Shown here: positions 24,949 to 32,887 of the stretch, piece by piece
Numbering within the stretch: position 1 is the stretch's first letter
How the letters are laid out: each line of letters opens with the position of its first letter
DNA from: Nitrospira sp.
Lineage (GTDB): Bacteria; Nitrospirota; Nitrospiria; Nitrospirales; Nitrospiraceae
NCBI GenBank assembly: GCA_030123625.1
Contig: CP126121.1
Coordinates: 62,001-126,000, forward strand
Length of the DNA: 64,000 nt
Reading direction: 5' to 3'
Program-made: the position numbers and the translations under genes
The notes under the pieces: model-generated
Database searches by the model: none
The model's input: the letters and a program-made list of their open reading frames with translations, nothing else
What the model was told of the DNA's origin: nothing

Positions 24949-25960
24949 GATGAGCCCTGTTCCTAAGAGCATCGCCCAAGCGGAATAACTGAGTATCCAG
25001 GGAGGCGTCGACTAATCGTGTTGCTGTGTGCAAAAGGCAGCTTCCTCGTGGGAGAGAGGCCACCGGTTCGATGGTCAGCGTCAGCTCGACATGCTGCCGT
25101 GCTGCAAGCTCCTTCCGAACCTCTTCAAGTACGGCCGCGTCCGCCGGATGCACTTGTATCACCACGCCACCCGCCTCTTGAACGGCGCCCAGCGCCGCCT
25201 TGACCTGCGTCACGATCTGTTCGCGTCGAGACTCAGACGACTCATATAGTATTTTGGCCGTGATTTGAATCGCGAGCGCGATGATCTCATCCTCCATCGT
25301 CTGCCGAAGCGCGGATCGGGCGGCATCAAACTTTCTCGCGGCCTCGGTCAGCACCGCGAGATCTTGTCGGCGTTGCGCTTCGGAATGTCGCCCGCCGTCC
25401 GCCAGACCACGCTCATAGTCCGTCAGGCCGTCCTCCCCACGGAGCGTGCCGTCATCTCCAAAGATCTGAAACGGTACGCTCTGCAGCCGGACTGCGCCGG
25501 ACCGTACGGCGGCATGCTTCAAGACCGTCTGGTCGGCGCGCAATCGATAGAGTTCCAATAACCGATGGACGATGGAGAGGACCGCGTCAGGCTGAAATGG
25601 TTTCGTCAAGAAATCGCTGGCGCCGGCTCTCATCGCACGGACGGCGAGTTCGATCGAGGCTGCGCCGGTCATCACGACTCCGATCATGCGGCTGTCGATT
25701 CGCTGCGCCTCCTCCAGAACTGCGATTCCATCCCGATCCGGCAGAGAGGCATCGACGATCAGCAATGCGGGAGTCCCCTGCTTCACCATCGCAAGCGCCT
25801 CCTGTCCTGAGCTCGAGAGTCGGACGGCCACTTGTTCTCCACGAAGCAGCTCGTGGAGCGAATTCCGCATCCCCTCGTCATGATCGACGACTAAAACCGT
25901 CTCCTGGAGTCGCGGAACGTTTGTATGAACGGTCGACTTCGGGATGGTCATCCCTGTCAC
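24938..25960 (-). CDS. fliH: FliH fused to an N-terminal CheY-like receiver
   Basis: 340 residues in two parts. Residues 20-135 form a complete response-regulator receiver: acidic pair at D26/D28, phosphoacceptor D70 in LLIVDASLPDRDG, T98 in VVMTGAAS, and K120 in FLTKPFQ. Residues 190-330 are FliH-like: RQTMEDEIIALAIQITAKIL, then AALGAVQEAGGVVIQVHPAD. FliH binds FliI and keeps it inactive or carries it to the export gate. Position between fliG and fliI confirms FliH. The receiver is unusual for FliH and may let phosphorylation regulate the ATPase complex. Start GTG at 25960 overlaps the fliG stop; ATG at 25951 is possible. Confidence 0.9.
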   Translation of the reverse strand: MTGMTIPKSTVHTNVPRLQETVLVVDHDEGMRNSLHELLRGEQVAVRLSSSGQEALAMVKQGTPALLIVDASLPDRDGIAVLEEAQRIDSRMIGVVMTGAASIELAVRAMRAGASDFLTKPFQPDAVLSIVHRLLELYRLRADQTVLKHAAVRSGAVRLQSVPFQIFGDDGTLRGEDGLTDYERGLADGGRHSEAQRRQDLAVLTEAARKFDAARSALRQTMEDEIIALAIQITAKILYESSESRREQIVTQVKAALGAVQEAGGVVIQVHPADAAVLEEVRKELAARQHVELTLTIEPVASLPRGSCLLHTATRLVDASLDTQLFRLGDALRNRAHHEP

Positions 25961-26952
25961 TACAGCATCTCCTCTCCTGCGCCCGCGATGACGATACGGC
26001 CTTCTTCCTCAAGTTTTCGGCAGACTTTCAAAATATTTTGCTGTGCTTTCTCGATATCGGACACCTTGACGGGTCCTTTGGCCTCCATATCTTCTTTCAA
26101 CATTTCCGCGGCACGGCTCGACATGTTTTTGAAGAATTTCTCCTTCACCTCCGGATTGGCGCCCCGGAGGGCCAACGGAAGGTCGTCCTTGCTGATCTCT
26201 TTCATCAATTCCTGCACACCGCGATCGTCGACCTTTATCAGGTCGTCGAAGACGAACATAAGTGCCCGAATCGCGTCCGCCAACGGCTGACTCTTCTCCG
26301 CAATCTTGACCATGATGCCGCCTTCGTTGGCCTTATCCATCCGCGTCAAAATATCGGCGATGACCTCAGGTCCTCCGATGCTCTGTGAACCCAGTCCCTT
26401 GCTCGCCAGCAACGTTTCCTGCATGCTTTGGCTGAGTTCTTCCAAGACATCCGGTTGCACCTCTTCCATGGTGGCAAGCCGAAGCGCCACGTCTCCCCGC
26501 ATCGATTCCGGCAGTCCGGCAAGCACTTGCCCGGCTTGATCGCTTTCAAGATGCGCGAGAATGACCGCCACTGTTTGCGCATGCTCGATCTTCAACATTT
26601 GAACAAGCGTTTTCACATCGGCCCATTTCAGCGCCTCCAGACCCGGATAGCTTTTCCGCGTCATCGATTCGATGATCCGCGCCGCCTTTTCCGGACCCAA
26701 TGCCTTGATGAGCACGGTCTTGATGAACTCTTTTCCCTGGAATTGAACCTCGCCGGACGCGCTGGCAGCCCGGAAATCCGAGATGACCGCATCTTCCTCA
26801 TCCCGAGAAATGTGGGCGGTGCCGCTCATGAAACTTCCCAGCCGCTTGATCTCTTTAGGGTCGAGTTGCTTCATGACCTGGGCGGCTGCTTCTTCTCCGA
26901 TGGCACGAAGAAGAATGGCCGCCTTCTGTTCACCCGTCAAATTCTTGGCCAT
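25960..26952 (-). CDS. fliG: Flagellar motor switch protein FliG
   Basis: 330 residues with the three FliG domains. The N-terminal part includes LTGEQKAAILLRAIGEEAAA, the middle has the EHAQTVAVILAHLESDQAGQ signature, and the C-terminal domain has VDDRGVQELMKEISKDDLPL followed by FFKNMSSRAAEML. FliG couples the MS ring to the stators and is part of the rotation switch. Length is normal. No clear Shine-Dalgarno precedes the ATG, and a 131-bp repeat lies 47 bases upstream, between fliF and fliG. Confidence 0.97.
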   Translation of the reverse strand: MAKNLTGEQKAAILLRAIGEEAAAQVMKQLDPKEIKRLGSFMSGTAHISRDEEDAVISDFRAASASGEVQFQGKEFIKTVLIKALGPEKAARIIESMTRKSYPGLEALKWADVKTLVQMLKIEHAQTVAVILAHLESDQAGQVLAGLPESMRGDVALRLATMEEVQPDVLEELSQSMQETLLASKGLGSQSIGGPEVIADILTRMDKANEGGIMVKIAEKSQPLADAIRALMFVFDDLIKVDDRGVQELMKEISKDDLPLALRGANPEVKEKFFKNMSSRAAEMLKEDMEAKGPVKVSDIEKAQQNILKVCRKLEEEGRIVIAGAGEEML

Positions 26953-26998
26953 TGCGACGCGCTATGTGAGGCTATTGCAATACCGTAAATAGCCCGCA

Positions 26999-27129
26999 GA
27001 GGATGTTGAAAAAGTTCGCCGTCTCACCCGCCCAACCCGGCGCGCCGAGACGCGCCTTTCACCGGGCACAGCCGCAGCGAGGTCTTGAGCGATGCGAGAA
27101 CGACGCTGGAGGGCTTTTGCACCATCCTC
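26999..27129. repeat. 131-bp MITE-like repeat between fliF and fliG
   Basis: The element starts GAGGATGTTGAAAAAG and ends CTTTTGCACCATCCTC, giving 16-bp inverted ends with 14 matches. The inside is GC-rich and can fold. The right end overlaps the last codons and stop of fliF. I recall closely similar elements scattered in Nitrospira genomes, but could not check this. Confidence 0.65.
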
Positions 27130-28693
27130 ATGTGGGATTCTTGAGCCATTGCTTCACGACCACGGCCGTCGTGTCGGGATTCTTTCTTGCCATGTCGATG
27201 ACTTGCGCCCGGTCCGGCGCGCCGGCCAATGAGGCCTCTGTCGTTCCGAACGCGCCGGGCAACGCAGAAAGCGGCGTTTCAGCCGGCGTCTGTGCCGTCG
27301 CCGAACCCAGCATGGCCAACAACGGACGGACCACGAACAGGAGAATCACGGTAAACAGAAGGATTCCGACCGCATAGCGAAGATAGGGCAACCATGGCTT
27401 GGGACCTGGCGCCATGGCTTCCGCCGCCGCACCCTGCGGCTCGTCCGGTTCCGCACCGAATTGAACATTGACGACTTGAACCTGGTCCTGCCGTTCGGCC
27501 GAGAAACCCATCGCTTTCTTGACGATCTCTTCAATCCTTTTAAGATCGTCTTCCGAGCGTGGGGTATATTTGCGCGCCGCAGCCGGCGTATCCGCCGACT
27601 GCCCATCGCCGGTTTTGGCTGTTTCATACGTTCCATCGACCAGCACGGCCACGGATAATTGTTTAATGACGCCCACCGGCTCGACGATTTTTGAAACGGT
27701 TCGGCTGATCTCGTAGTTGACCGTTTCATTTTTCGTCTGACTGTTGCTCGAACTGGTTTGTGCAGGCTCTTGATCCGTTCCCGGCGGGACGTTCGACTGC
27801 ACGCCCGGCACGCCGCCGCCGACGCCGTTGGTGCCATTGGCCTTTTCCTGCCCCCTCTGCTCGCTCCTCACGACCTGGCTGTTCGGATCATACCGCTCTT
27901 CCGTCGTCTCGACCTTTCGAAAATCCACCACGCTGGATACACGCACCACGGCCTTGTTGGCTCCGACAATCCGTTCCACCATCGTTTGGATACGCGTTTC
28001 CACGTCCTTTTCGATGCTGCGCTGATAATCGAGCTGCGCATTGGTCAAACCGGAGGTTTCGTCCGCCGTGGCGCTCGACAACATACGGCCGTGTCCATCC
28101 ACCACAGTCACATCGCGGGCCTGCAGGCCTTCTACGCTGCTCGATACCAGGTGAATGACCCCTTGCACCTGCGACTGACTCAACTGTTGTCCGCTGCGAA
28201 GCGACACGATCACGGATGCTCGCGCTTTCTCCTGTTCATTGGCGAAGAGTCGCCGTTCCGGAATCGCCAGATGAACCCGCGCTCGCTCGACTTCCGGCAG
28301 CTGCGCAATGGTTCTCGCCAACTCGCCCTGTAAGGCGCGACGATAATTGAGCTTCTGGACGAATTCAGACATGCCGATCGACGTACGATCAAAAATCTCG
28401 AACCCGACCCCTCCTCCGTGTGGAAGCCCTTGGGTCGCCAGTTGCAGCCGTAGGTCGTGAACTTGGGCGCTCGGAACCAGCACGGTCGATCCACCGCCGG
28501 TTGTTTCGTACGGCACCTTCGTTTCTTTCAGCTTATCGATGATGGCGGCGGCATCTTCGCTACTGAGATTCGTGAACAACACCTGCATGTCGGGCTGCTG
28601 CGTCCAGAGTGCGAGCGCGATGAGGCCCGCCACCGACCCGGCCAGAGCGATGAGGATGATCATCCGCTGATTGATGGAGAACTTGGAGAACAT
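27128..28693 (-). CDS. fliF: Flagellar MS-ring protein FliF
   Basis: 521 residues. The N-terminal membrane segment is at 11-30 (MIILIALAGSVAGLIALALW), and the second is near 440-460 (AVGILLFTVILLFVVRPLLA). Between them lie the YscJ/FliF ring-building domains, with LATQGLPHGGGVGFEIFDRT and EVERARVHLAIPERRLF. The C-terminus binds FliG (the next gene). FliF rings form the base of the flagellum in the inner membrane. A strong GAGGAGG lies before the start. Confidence 0.97.
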   Translation of the reverse strand: MFSKFSINQRMIILIALAGSVAGLIALALWTQQPDMQVLFTNLSSEDAAAIIDKLKETKVPYETTGGGSTVLVPSAQVHDLRLQLATQGLPHGGGVGFEIFDRTSIGMSEFVQKLNYRRALQGELARTIAQLPEVERARVHLAIPERRLFANEQEKARASVIVSLRSGQQLSQSQVQGVIHLVSSSVEGLQARDVTVVDGHGRMLSSATADETSGLTNAQLDYQRSIEKDVETRIQTMVERIVGANKAVVRVSSVVDFRKVETTEERYDPNSQVVRSEQRGQEKANGTNGVGGGVPGVQSNVPPGTDQEPAQTSSSNSQTKNETVNYEISRTVSKIVEPVGVIKQLSVAVLVDGTYETAKTGDGQSADTPAAARKYTPRSEDDLKRIEEIVKKAMGFSAERQDQVQVVNVQFGAEPDEPQGAAAEAMAPGPKPWLPYLRYAVGILLFTVILLFVVRPLLAMLGSATAQTPAETPLSALPGAFGTTEASLAGAPDRAQVIDMARKNPDTTAVVVKQWLKNPT

Positions 28694-28725
28694 GCTAGCC
28701 GTTCCTCCTCATCGCGCCTGACCAA

Positions 28726-29034
28726 TTACACCTGCATCCGTTGAATTTCTTCATAGGCCGAGACCAGTTTGTTCCTGATTTGCATCATCAATTGGAAAGA
28801 CACGTCTGCCTGCTGCAGCGCGACCATCGTACGATGAAGGTCCTGCGTTTCACCCGTCATGAGGGCCTCCACCGCTCGGCCTGCTTCCATTTGCGTGTCG
28901 TTGACCTTTCCGATCGCGGACTTGAGAGAATCCAAGAATCCGGAGGTGCCCGCGGTTCCTGCCGGCCCGGCCGGCGCCACATCGGGAATGGGAGCGATAC
29001 CGGATGTCGGACCGTAAACCTGACTCATCATCAC
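28726..29034 (-). CDS. fliE: Flagellar hook-basal body protein FliE
   Basis: A 102-residue FliE: SGFLDSLKSAIGKVNDTQME in the middle, then LHRTMVALQQADVSFQLMMQ and IRNKLVSAYEEIQRMQV at the end, the family's conserved C-terminus. FliE joins the MS ring to the proximal rod. The start overlaps the flgC stop, and fliF follows 32 bases later, the standard order flgB-flgC-fliE-fliF. Confidence 0.95.
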   Translation of the reverse strand: MMMSQVYGPTSGIAPIPDVAPAGPAGTAGTSGFLDSLKSAIGKVNDTQMEAGRAVEALMTGETQDLHRTMVALQQADVSFQLMMQIRNKLVSAYEEIQRMQV

Positions 29035-29480
29035 CTCCCGATTTCCAGCGCTTTATTCCACATGGCGCGTGTCGCATTGATGGCCTGGACATTGGCTTCG
29101 TACGCGCGCGACGCGCCGATCATGTTCACCATCTCTTCCATAACGCTCACGTTTGGGAGCCGCACGAACCCTTTGGAATCGGCATCCGGATGATGGGGGT
29201 CATACATGAGCTGCCCGGGTTTGTGATCCTCCACGACACGCGCGACAGAGACCCCTTCAAGCGCGCGCGACGAAGGCCCGACGGCGACTTGGCGAAAAGC
29301 CCGCTGAAATGCGCTGGGCACCGCCGTCGATCGAAAAACAACATCCCGCCGTTTATACGGACCACCGGTCGGCGTGCTGGTCGATTGAGCGTTCGCAAGA
29401 TTGCTGGCGATGACATTGAGTCGTCGACGTTGGGCATCCAAACCGGAAACCGATACGGCCAGACTGTCGGACATTTCCAT
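29031..29480 (-). CDS. flgC: Flagellar proximal rod protein FlgC
   Basis: 149 residues with the rod-protein N-terminus (VSVSGLDAQRRRLNVIASNL) and the C-terminal NVSVMEEMVNMIGASRAYEA segment that ends ANVQAINATRAMWNKALEIG. FlgC is part of the proximal rod in the periplasm. CGGAGGT seven bases upstream supports the start. A repeat-rich hairpin region separates it from flgB. Confidence 0.95.
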   Translation of the reverse strand: MEMSDSLAVSVSGLDAQRRRLNVIASNLANAQSTSTPTGGPYKRRDVVFRSTAVPSAFQRAFRQVAVGPSSRALEGVSVARVVEDHKPGQLMYDPHHPDADSKGFVRLPNVSVMEEMVNMIGASRAYEANVQAINATRAMWNKALEIGR

Positions 29481-29499
29481 GAAATACCTCCGTGAAGCA

Positions 29500-29570
29500 G
29501 GTTGAGGCTGAGGTTAATAGTGGAACGGCGTGAGCCGGCTTCGCTCAGCCTTGACCTTAGCCTTAGCCTG
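29500..29570. repeat. Inverted-repeat element between flgB and flgC
   Basis: Arms built of variants of AGGTTGAGGCTGAGGTTAA and its complement (CTTGACCTTAGCCTTAGCCT on the plus strand) surround a small GC-rich hairpin. A similar element lies on the other side of flgB at 30058-30132. The transcript of this region could fold and affect the flgB/flgC expression ratio. Confidence 0.55.
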
Positions 29571-29575
29571 ATTTT

Positions 29576-29986
29576 CTATCGCGCATCTCGTATCGCACTC
29601 AGTAATCCGTTAAATCTCTTGGCCAGTATCGTAGCAGCCGCGTTGTACTGCATGGCGTTCTCGGATAATTTGGCCATCTCCAACTCAAGATTGACGGAAT
29701 TGGCGTCCAGCGGGAGATCCCCGGCCGGGACTTCACTAAGTTTCCCCGTGACTGTCTGAAAACCCTGCGGTCCATGAACGCCGAAATGTCGAGACTGAGT
29801 CGCAGCCAGGACGATCGGCAGGCGTCCCTTGCGGGCCGACTGCAATTGGTCCATAAAGGTCAACTCCGACGCACGATAGCCCGGCGTTTCTTCGTTGGCC
29901 ACGTTCGAGGCGATCACGCGTTGTCGCGCGCTGCGAAGGTCGAGGGTCCGTTCCAACAGTCGCATGGTCCTGTCAAAGATCGTCAT
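29576..29986 (-). CDS. flgB: Flagellar proximal rod protein FlgB
   Basis: 136 residues from the ATG at 29986: RTMRLLERTLDLRSARQRVI, ASNVANEETPGYRASELTF and the C-terminal NSVNLELEMAKLSENAMQYN AA. FlgB forms the first part of the rod. GGAAGGA-type purines precede the start, and a good sigma-54-like promoter lies 49 to 64 bases upstream. The longer reading from 30184 runs through repeat sequence and is rejected. It is the first gene of the basal-body operon. Confidence 0.94.
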   Translation of the reverse strand: MTIFDRTMRLLERTLDLRSARQRVIASNVANEETPGYRASELTFMDQLQSARKGRLPIVLAATQSRHFGVHGPQGFQTVTGKLSEVPAGDLPLDANSVNLELEMAKLSENAMQYNAAATILAKRFNGLLSAIRDAR

Positions 29987-30034
29987 GCATGCTTCCTTTC
30001 CTCTCCGGTTCCATACGGGTACGCTCGACGAGCG

Positions 30035-30050
30035 TGCAACCTTGATGCCT
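30035..30050 (-). promoter_or_regulatory. Sigma-54 promoter of the flgB operon
   Basis: On the minus strand AGGCAT-CAAGG-TTGCA has the GG at -24 and GC at -12 with correct spacing. The predicted start site is about 38 bases before the flgB ATG. The gene just upstream encodes an FlrC-like sigma-54 activator with the GAFTGA loop, which fits a class III-type flagellar promoter. Confidence 0.65.
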
Positions 30051-30057
30051 GGTAAAG

Positions 30058-30132
30058 ATAAGGTTAAGGATGGAGGTTGAGGCAGAAGCGCTCTCACTCT
30101 TTTCTTAACCTTAACCTCAACCTTAACCTTCC
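30058..30132. repeat. AAGGTTAAGG-type inverted repeat before flgB
   Basis: The left arm carries AAGGTTAAGGATGGAGGTTG and the right arm CTTAACCTTAACCTCAACC, partly complementary. It lies upstream of the flgB promoter and downstream of the regulator gene, so it may end the regulator transcript. It resembles the element at 29500-29570. Confidence 0.55.
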
Positions 30133-30180
30133 AACACTGTTGCCCTGCACGAATCTGCCGACCGGCAATTCTTGCCTCGT

Positions 30181-31593
30181 TCACGGCGAAGTGATAGACA
30201 ATGGTCGTTCACCCTCCCGATACTCTCGCAGTTTATTTCGTAACGTACGAATGCTGATGCCGAGCTCCTTCGCCGCGTGCGTCCGATTGTCCTTCACTCG
30301 CGCCAGCGTCTTAAAAATCAGCTCTCTCTCCATTTCCCACAACGATCCATTGGCCGGCTGTTGCGGAGGGATAGGTGGGACCGGCGTTTCTCCGCTCTGC
30401 TCAGAAGGACAGTGTTCGGGAAGGATCGGGCCATGTCCCGCCAGCAACACCGCTCGTTCCATGACATTCTCCAACTCACGGACGTTTCCTTTCCATACCA
30501 ACCGTTGCAAGTGAGCACCCGCACTTTCCGATAGCGTAGGTGGCGTCAGGCCGTTCCGTATGGCCGACTGACTCACAAAATGCCGCGCGAGCAATGGAAT
30601 ATCGATCGTGCGTTCCCGCAGCGGGGGAACCGTGACCGGAAAGACGTTGAGACGATAGTACAGATCCTCACGAAAACGTCCTTGTTCGACTTCCCGGTAA
30701 AGCGCCCGATTGGTCGTCGCGATCACGCGAATATTAATTGAAACGGGATCGCGCCCCCCGATCCGATCGACCTCTCGTTCCTGCAGCACGCGCAACAACT
30801 TCGCCTGAAGGGTGAGGTTCATTTCACTGATTTCGTCCAGGAGCAGCGTGCCGGTATGAGCCATCTCAAACTTGCCGATTTTTCGGATCAACGCGCCGGT
30901 GAACGCACCGCGCTCGTGTCCGAAGAGCTCACTTTCGAGCAGTCCATCCGGGAGCGCCGCACAATTGACCGCGATGAATGGCCGATGCGCCCGCGGGCTT
31001 CGGTTATGAATGAATCGGGCCAGCAGCTCTTTTCCGGTGCCGCTCTCCCCTTGAATCAGGACGGTGGCTTGGCTGGACGCCACTCCTTCGATGGTACTGA
31101 TGAGACGGATCATGCCTGGGTCTTGAGTTAGGAGGGCTCGGTTTTCCGTTGGATGGGGCGAGCGATCAGGGGCCGCCCCTTCGTCTCGCCCCGATTTGAG
31201 ATTCGCGATGACTCGCTCCAGCACGTCCATTGAAAACGGTTTCAAGAGATACTCGCTGGCCCCCAGCTTCATGGCCTCGACGGCGGTTTCGATGGCCCCG
31301 TAGGCCGTCATGAGAACGATCGTGGCTTGAGGAGCGCGCGCCTTGACCTCCTTGATCAAGTCGAGACCGTTCAGACGCGGCATCCGGAGATCGGTCAGCA
31401 CCATCCAGGGACGAAAGCGGACAAGCCGTTCGATGGCATCCATTCCGTCAACCGCCCCTTGCACGGAGTAGCCGAGTCGCTTGACCGTCTCCATCAGTGC
31501 GGTCCGCATCGAGGGGTCGTCATCGACGATGAGGATGCGCTCGCTCTCGTCACCATGTTCAGAAAGAGGGTTCCCCTTCTCGTGGTCATTCAT
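30181..31593 (-). CDS. FlrC-like sigma-54-dependent response regulator
   Basis: 470 residues: receiver domain with phosphoacceptor D68 (MVLTDLRMPRLNG) and LLKPFS, AAA+ domain with Walker A GESGTGKE and the sigma-54 contact loop GAFTGA, and C-terminal Fis-type HTH (HAAKELGISIRTLRNKLREY). Phosphorylated by a kinase, it should remodel sigma-54 RNA polymerase at flagellar promoters. The start overlaps the end of the histidine-kinase gene by 8 bases. FlrC (FleR) is the closest functional analogue given the kinase and flgB next to it. Confidence 0.92.
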   Translation of the reverse strand: MNDHEKGNPLSEHGDESERILIVDDDPSMRTALMETVKRLGYSVQGAVDGMDAIERLVRFRPWMVLTDLRMPRLNGLDLIKEVKARAPQATIVLMTAYGAIETAVEAMKLGASEYLLKPFSMDVLERVIANLKSGRDEGAAPDRSPHPTENRALLTQDPGMIRLISTIEGVASSQATVLIQGESGTGKELLARFIHNRSPRAHRPFIAVNCAALPDGLLESELFGHERGAFTGALIRKIGKFEMAHTGTLLLDEISEMNLTLQAKLLRVLQEREVDRIGGRDPVSINIRVIATTNRALYREVEQGRFREDLYYRLNVFPVTVPPLRERTIDIPLLARHFVSQSAIRNGLTPPTLSESAGAHLQRLVWKGNVRELENVMERAVLLAGHGPILPEHCPSEQSGETPVPPIPPQQPANGSLWEMERELIFKTLARVKDNRTHAAKELGISIRTLRNKLREYREGERPLSITSP

Positions 31594-32887
31594 GAGACCA
31601 TTCCTCCGCTATCACCGCCTCCTGCTCAACAGGGAGCGCATCGCTGGATTCAGGTTCGCTCCGCGCTCCGCCCTGCACTTCATTGGGATTTCCGCCGATC
31701 GACGGATGAGGGAGAATAATCGAGCATGCGGTGCCTTGGCCGACCGTACTTTCGACATCGATCCGTCCTTGGTGCGCTTCGACGATCGAATACACAATGG
31801 CCAGGCCGAGGCCGGTTCCCTCGTCCTTCGTCGTAAAAAACGGATCGAATATACGCGAGCGATGGGCCGGGTCGATGCCCATGCCGGAGTCGCGTACGGT
31901 CAGCCGAACAGCGGGCATGCCGAGTGTCCGGCTCGACTCCTGGAAGAGACTGATCGCCAAGACCCCTCCATGCGGCATCGCTTGAACCGCATTGACGATC
32001 AAATTCACGAGGACTTGCTTCAGCCGGCCGTCGTGGCACCAGATCGAAGGAACCTCCCGACCGATATCTACTCTGATGTCAACCGGGACCTTGGTCAGTG
32101 CATGGGCGGCTAACTTGATCGAGTCCCCGATTAACGGCTCGGCCGAATGCCAATCACGAGCCATGCGAACCGGCCGCGTGTAAAGCAAGAGGTTCGCCAA
32201 CAAGCGATCCATCGACTGAACGGCCTGCGAGATCTGCCGGGCATAGCGCTTGGCGGAGGAATGCTCCGCAAGATCGCGCTGCAACATGGATGCGAACAGC
32301 TCCACGCTGCCCAAGGGATTTCTGATTTCATGGGCGATTCGACCGATCAATTCCCCCATGGCCGCCAGCCGTTCCTTGCGTTGCAATTGTTCTTCAAGCT
32401 GATAGATGCGAGTGATGTCCTGAAAGAGGATGAGATGACCGGAACGCTCTCCGGAATCGTTGCGGAGCGGAACCCGGCTGATGGAGAGAACCGTCTGTCC
32501 GATACGTTGCGGTCGATCACACAGGCCGAGGCCCGCATCCGCCAAGACATCCCCGGCACGGCGGTTCTGCAGTTCGGCATCCGTAGCGCCCAGCAACCTC
32601 TCGGCGGCGCGATTGCTGCGACTGATCGTCTCGCAATCGTCCACCACCAACACTCCTGTGGATAAGGACTCTAGAATTCCATCCAGATGCACGCGCATGG
32701 CCTCATTGTCGCCAAGCTGGCGACGAAGAGCCTCGTTGCTCCTCGCCAACTCCAGATCCATTTGCTCCACACGTGCCGTCAGCGCGCCGTATGACTGTTG
32801 CAACGTATGGGCGGCCTCATCAAAACTTCTGAACGCGGCCTGCAACAGCTCGCGTTCCTCCGGATGTCCGGCCACGGCATTCGTCAT
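31586..32887 (-). CDS. FlrB-like PAS histidine kinase
   Basis: 433 residues from the ATG at 32887, which overlaps the stop of the TPR gene. It has no membrane segment, so it is cytosolic. A coiled coil is at 20-65 and a PAS-like part at 68-155 (LDGILESLSTGVLVVDDCET). The dimerisation helix has H186 in RIAHEIRNPLGSVELFASML, and the ATPase domain has NLIVNAVQAMPHGGVLAI, DSGMGIDP and GTGLGLAIVYSIVEAHQG. It probably phosphorylates the FlrC-like regulator encoded next, as FlrB/FleS does. Confidence 0.92.
   Translation of the reverse strand: MTNAVAGHPEERELLQAAFRSFDEAAHTLQQSYGALTARVEQMDLELARSNEALRRQLGDNEAMRVHLDGILESLSTGVLVVDDCETISRSNRAAERLLGATDAELQNRRAGDVLADAGLGLCDRPQRIGQTVLSISRVPLRNDSGERSGHLILFQDITRIYQLEEQLQRKERLAAMGELIGRIAHEIRNPLGSVELFASMLQRDLAEHSSAKRYARQISQAVQSMDRLLANLLLYTRPVRMARDWHSAEPLIGDSIKLAAHALTKVPVDIRVDIGREVPSIWCHDGRLKQVLVNLIVNAVQAMPHGGVLAISLFQESSRTLGMPAVRLTVRDSGMGIDPAHRSRIFDPFFTTKDEGTGLGLAIVYSIVEAHQGRIDVESTVGQGTACSIILPHPSIGGNPNEVQGGARSEPESSDALPVEQEAVIAEEWSHE

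Noticed and set aside
30104-30132. Telomere-like or CRISPR-like short repeats (TTAACC units)
   Set aside because: Only a few imperfect units, no spacers, and arms complementary to a nearby stretch. They are better explained as a hairpin element.
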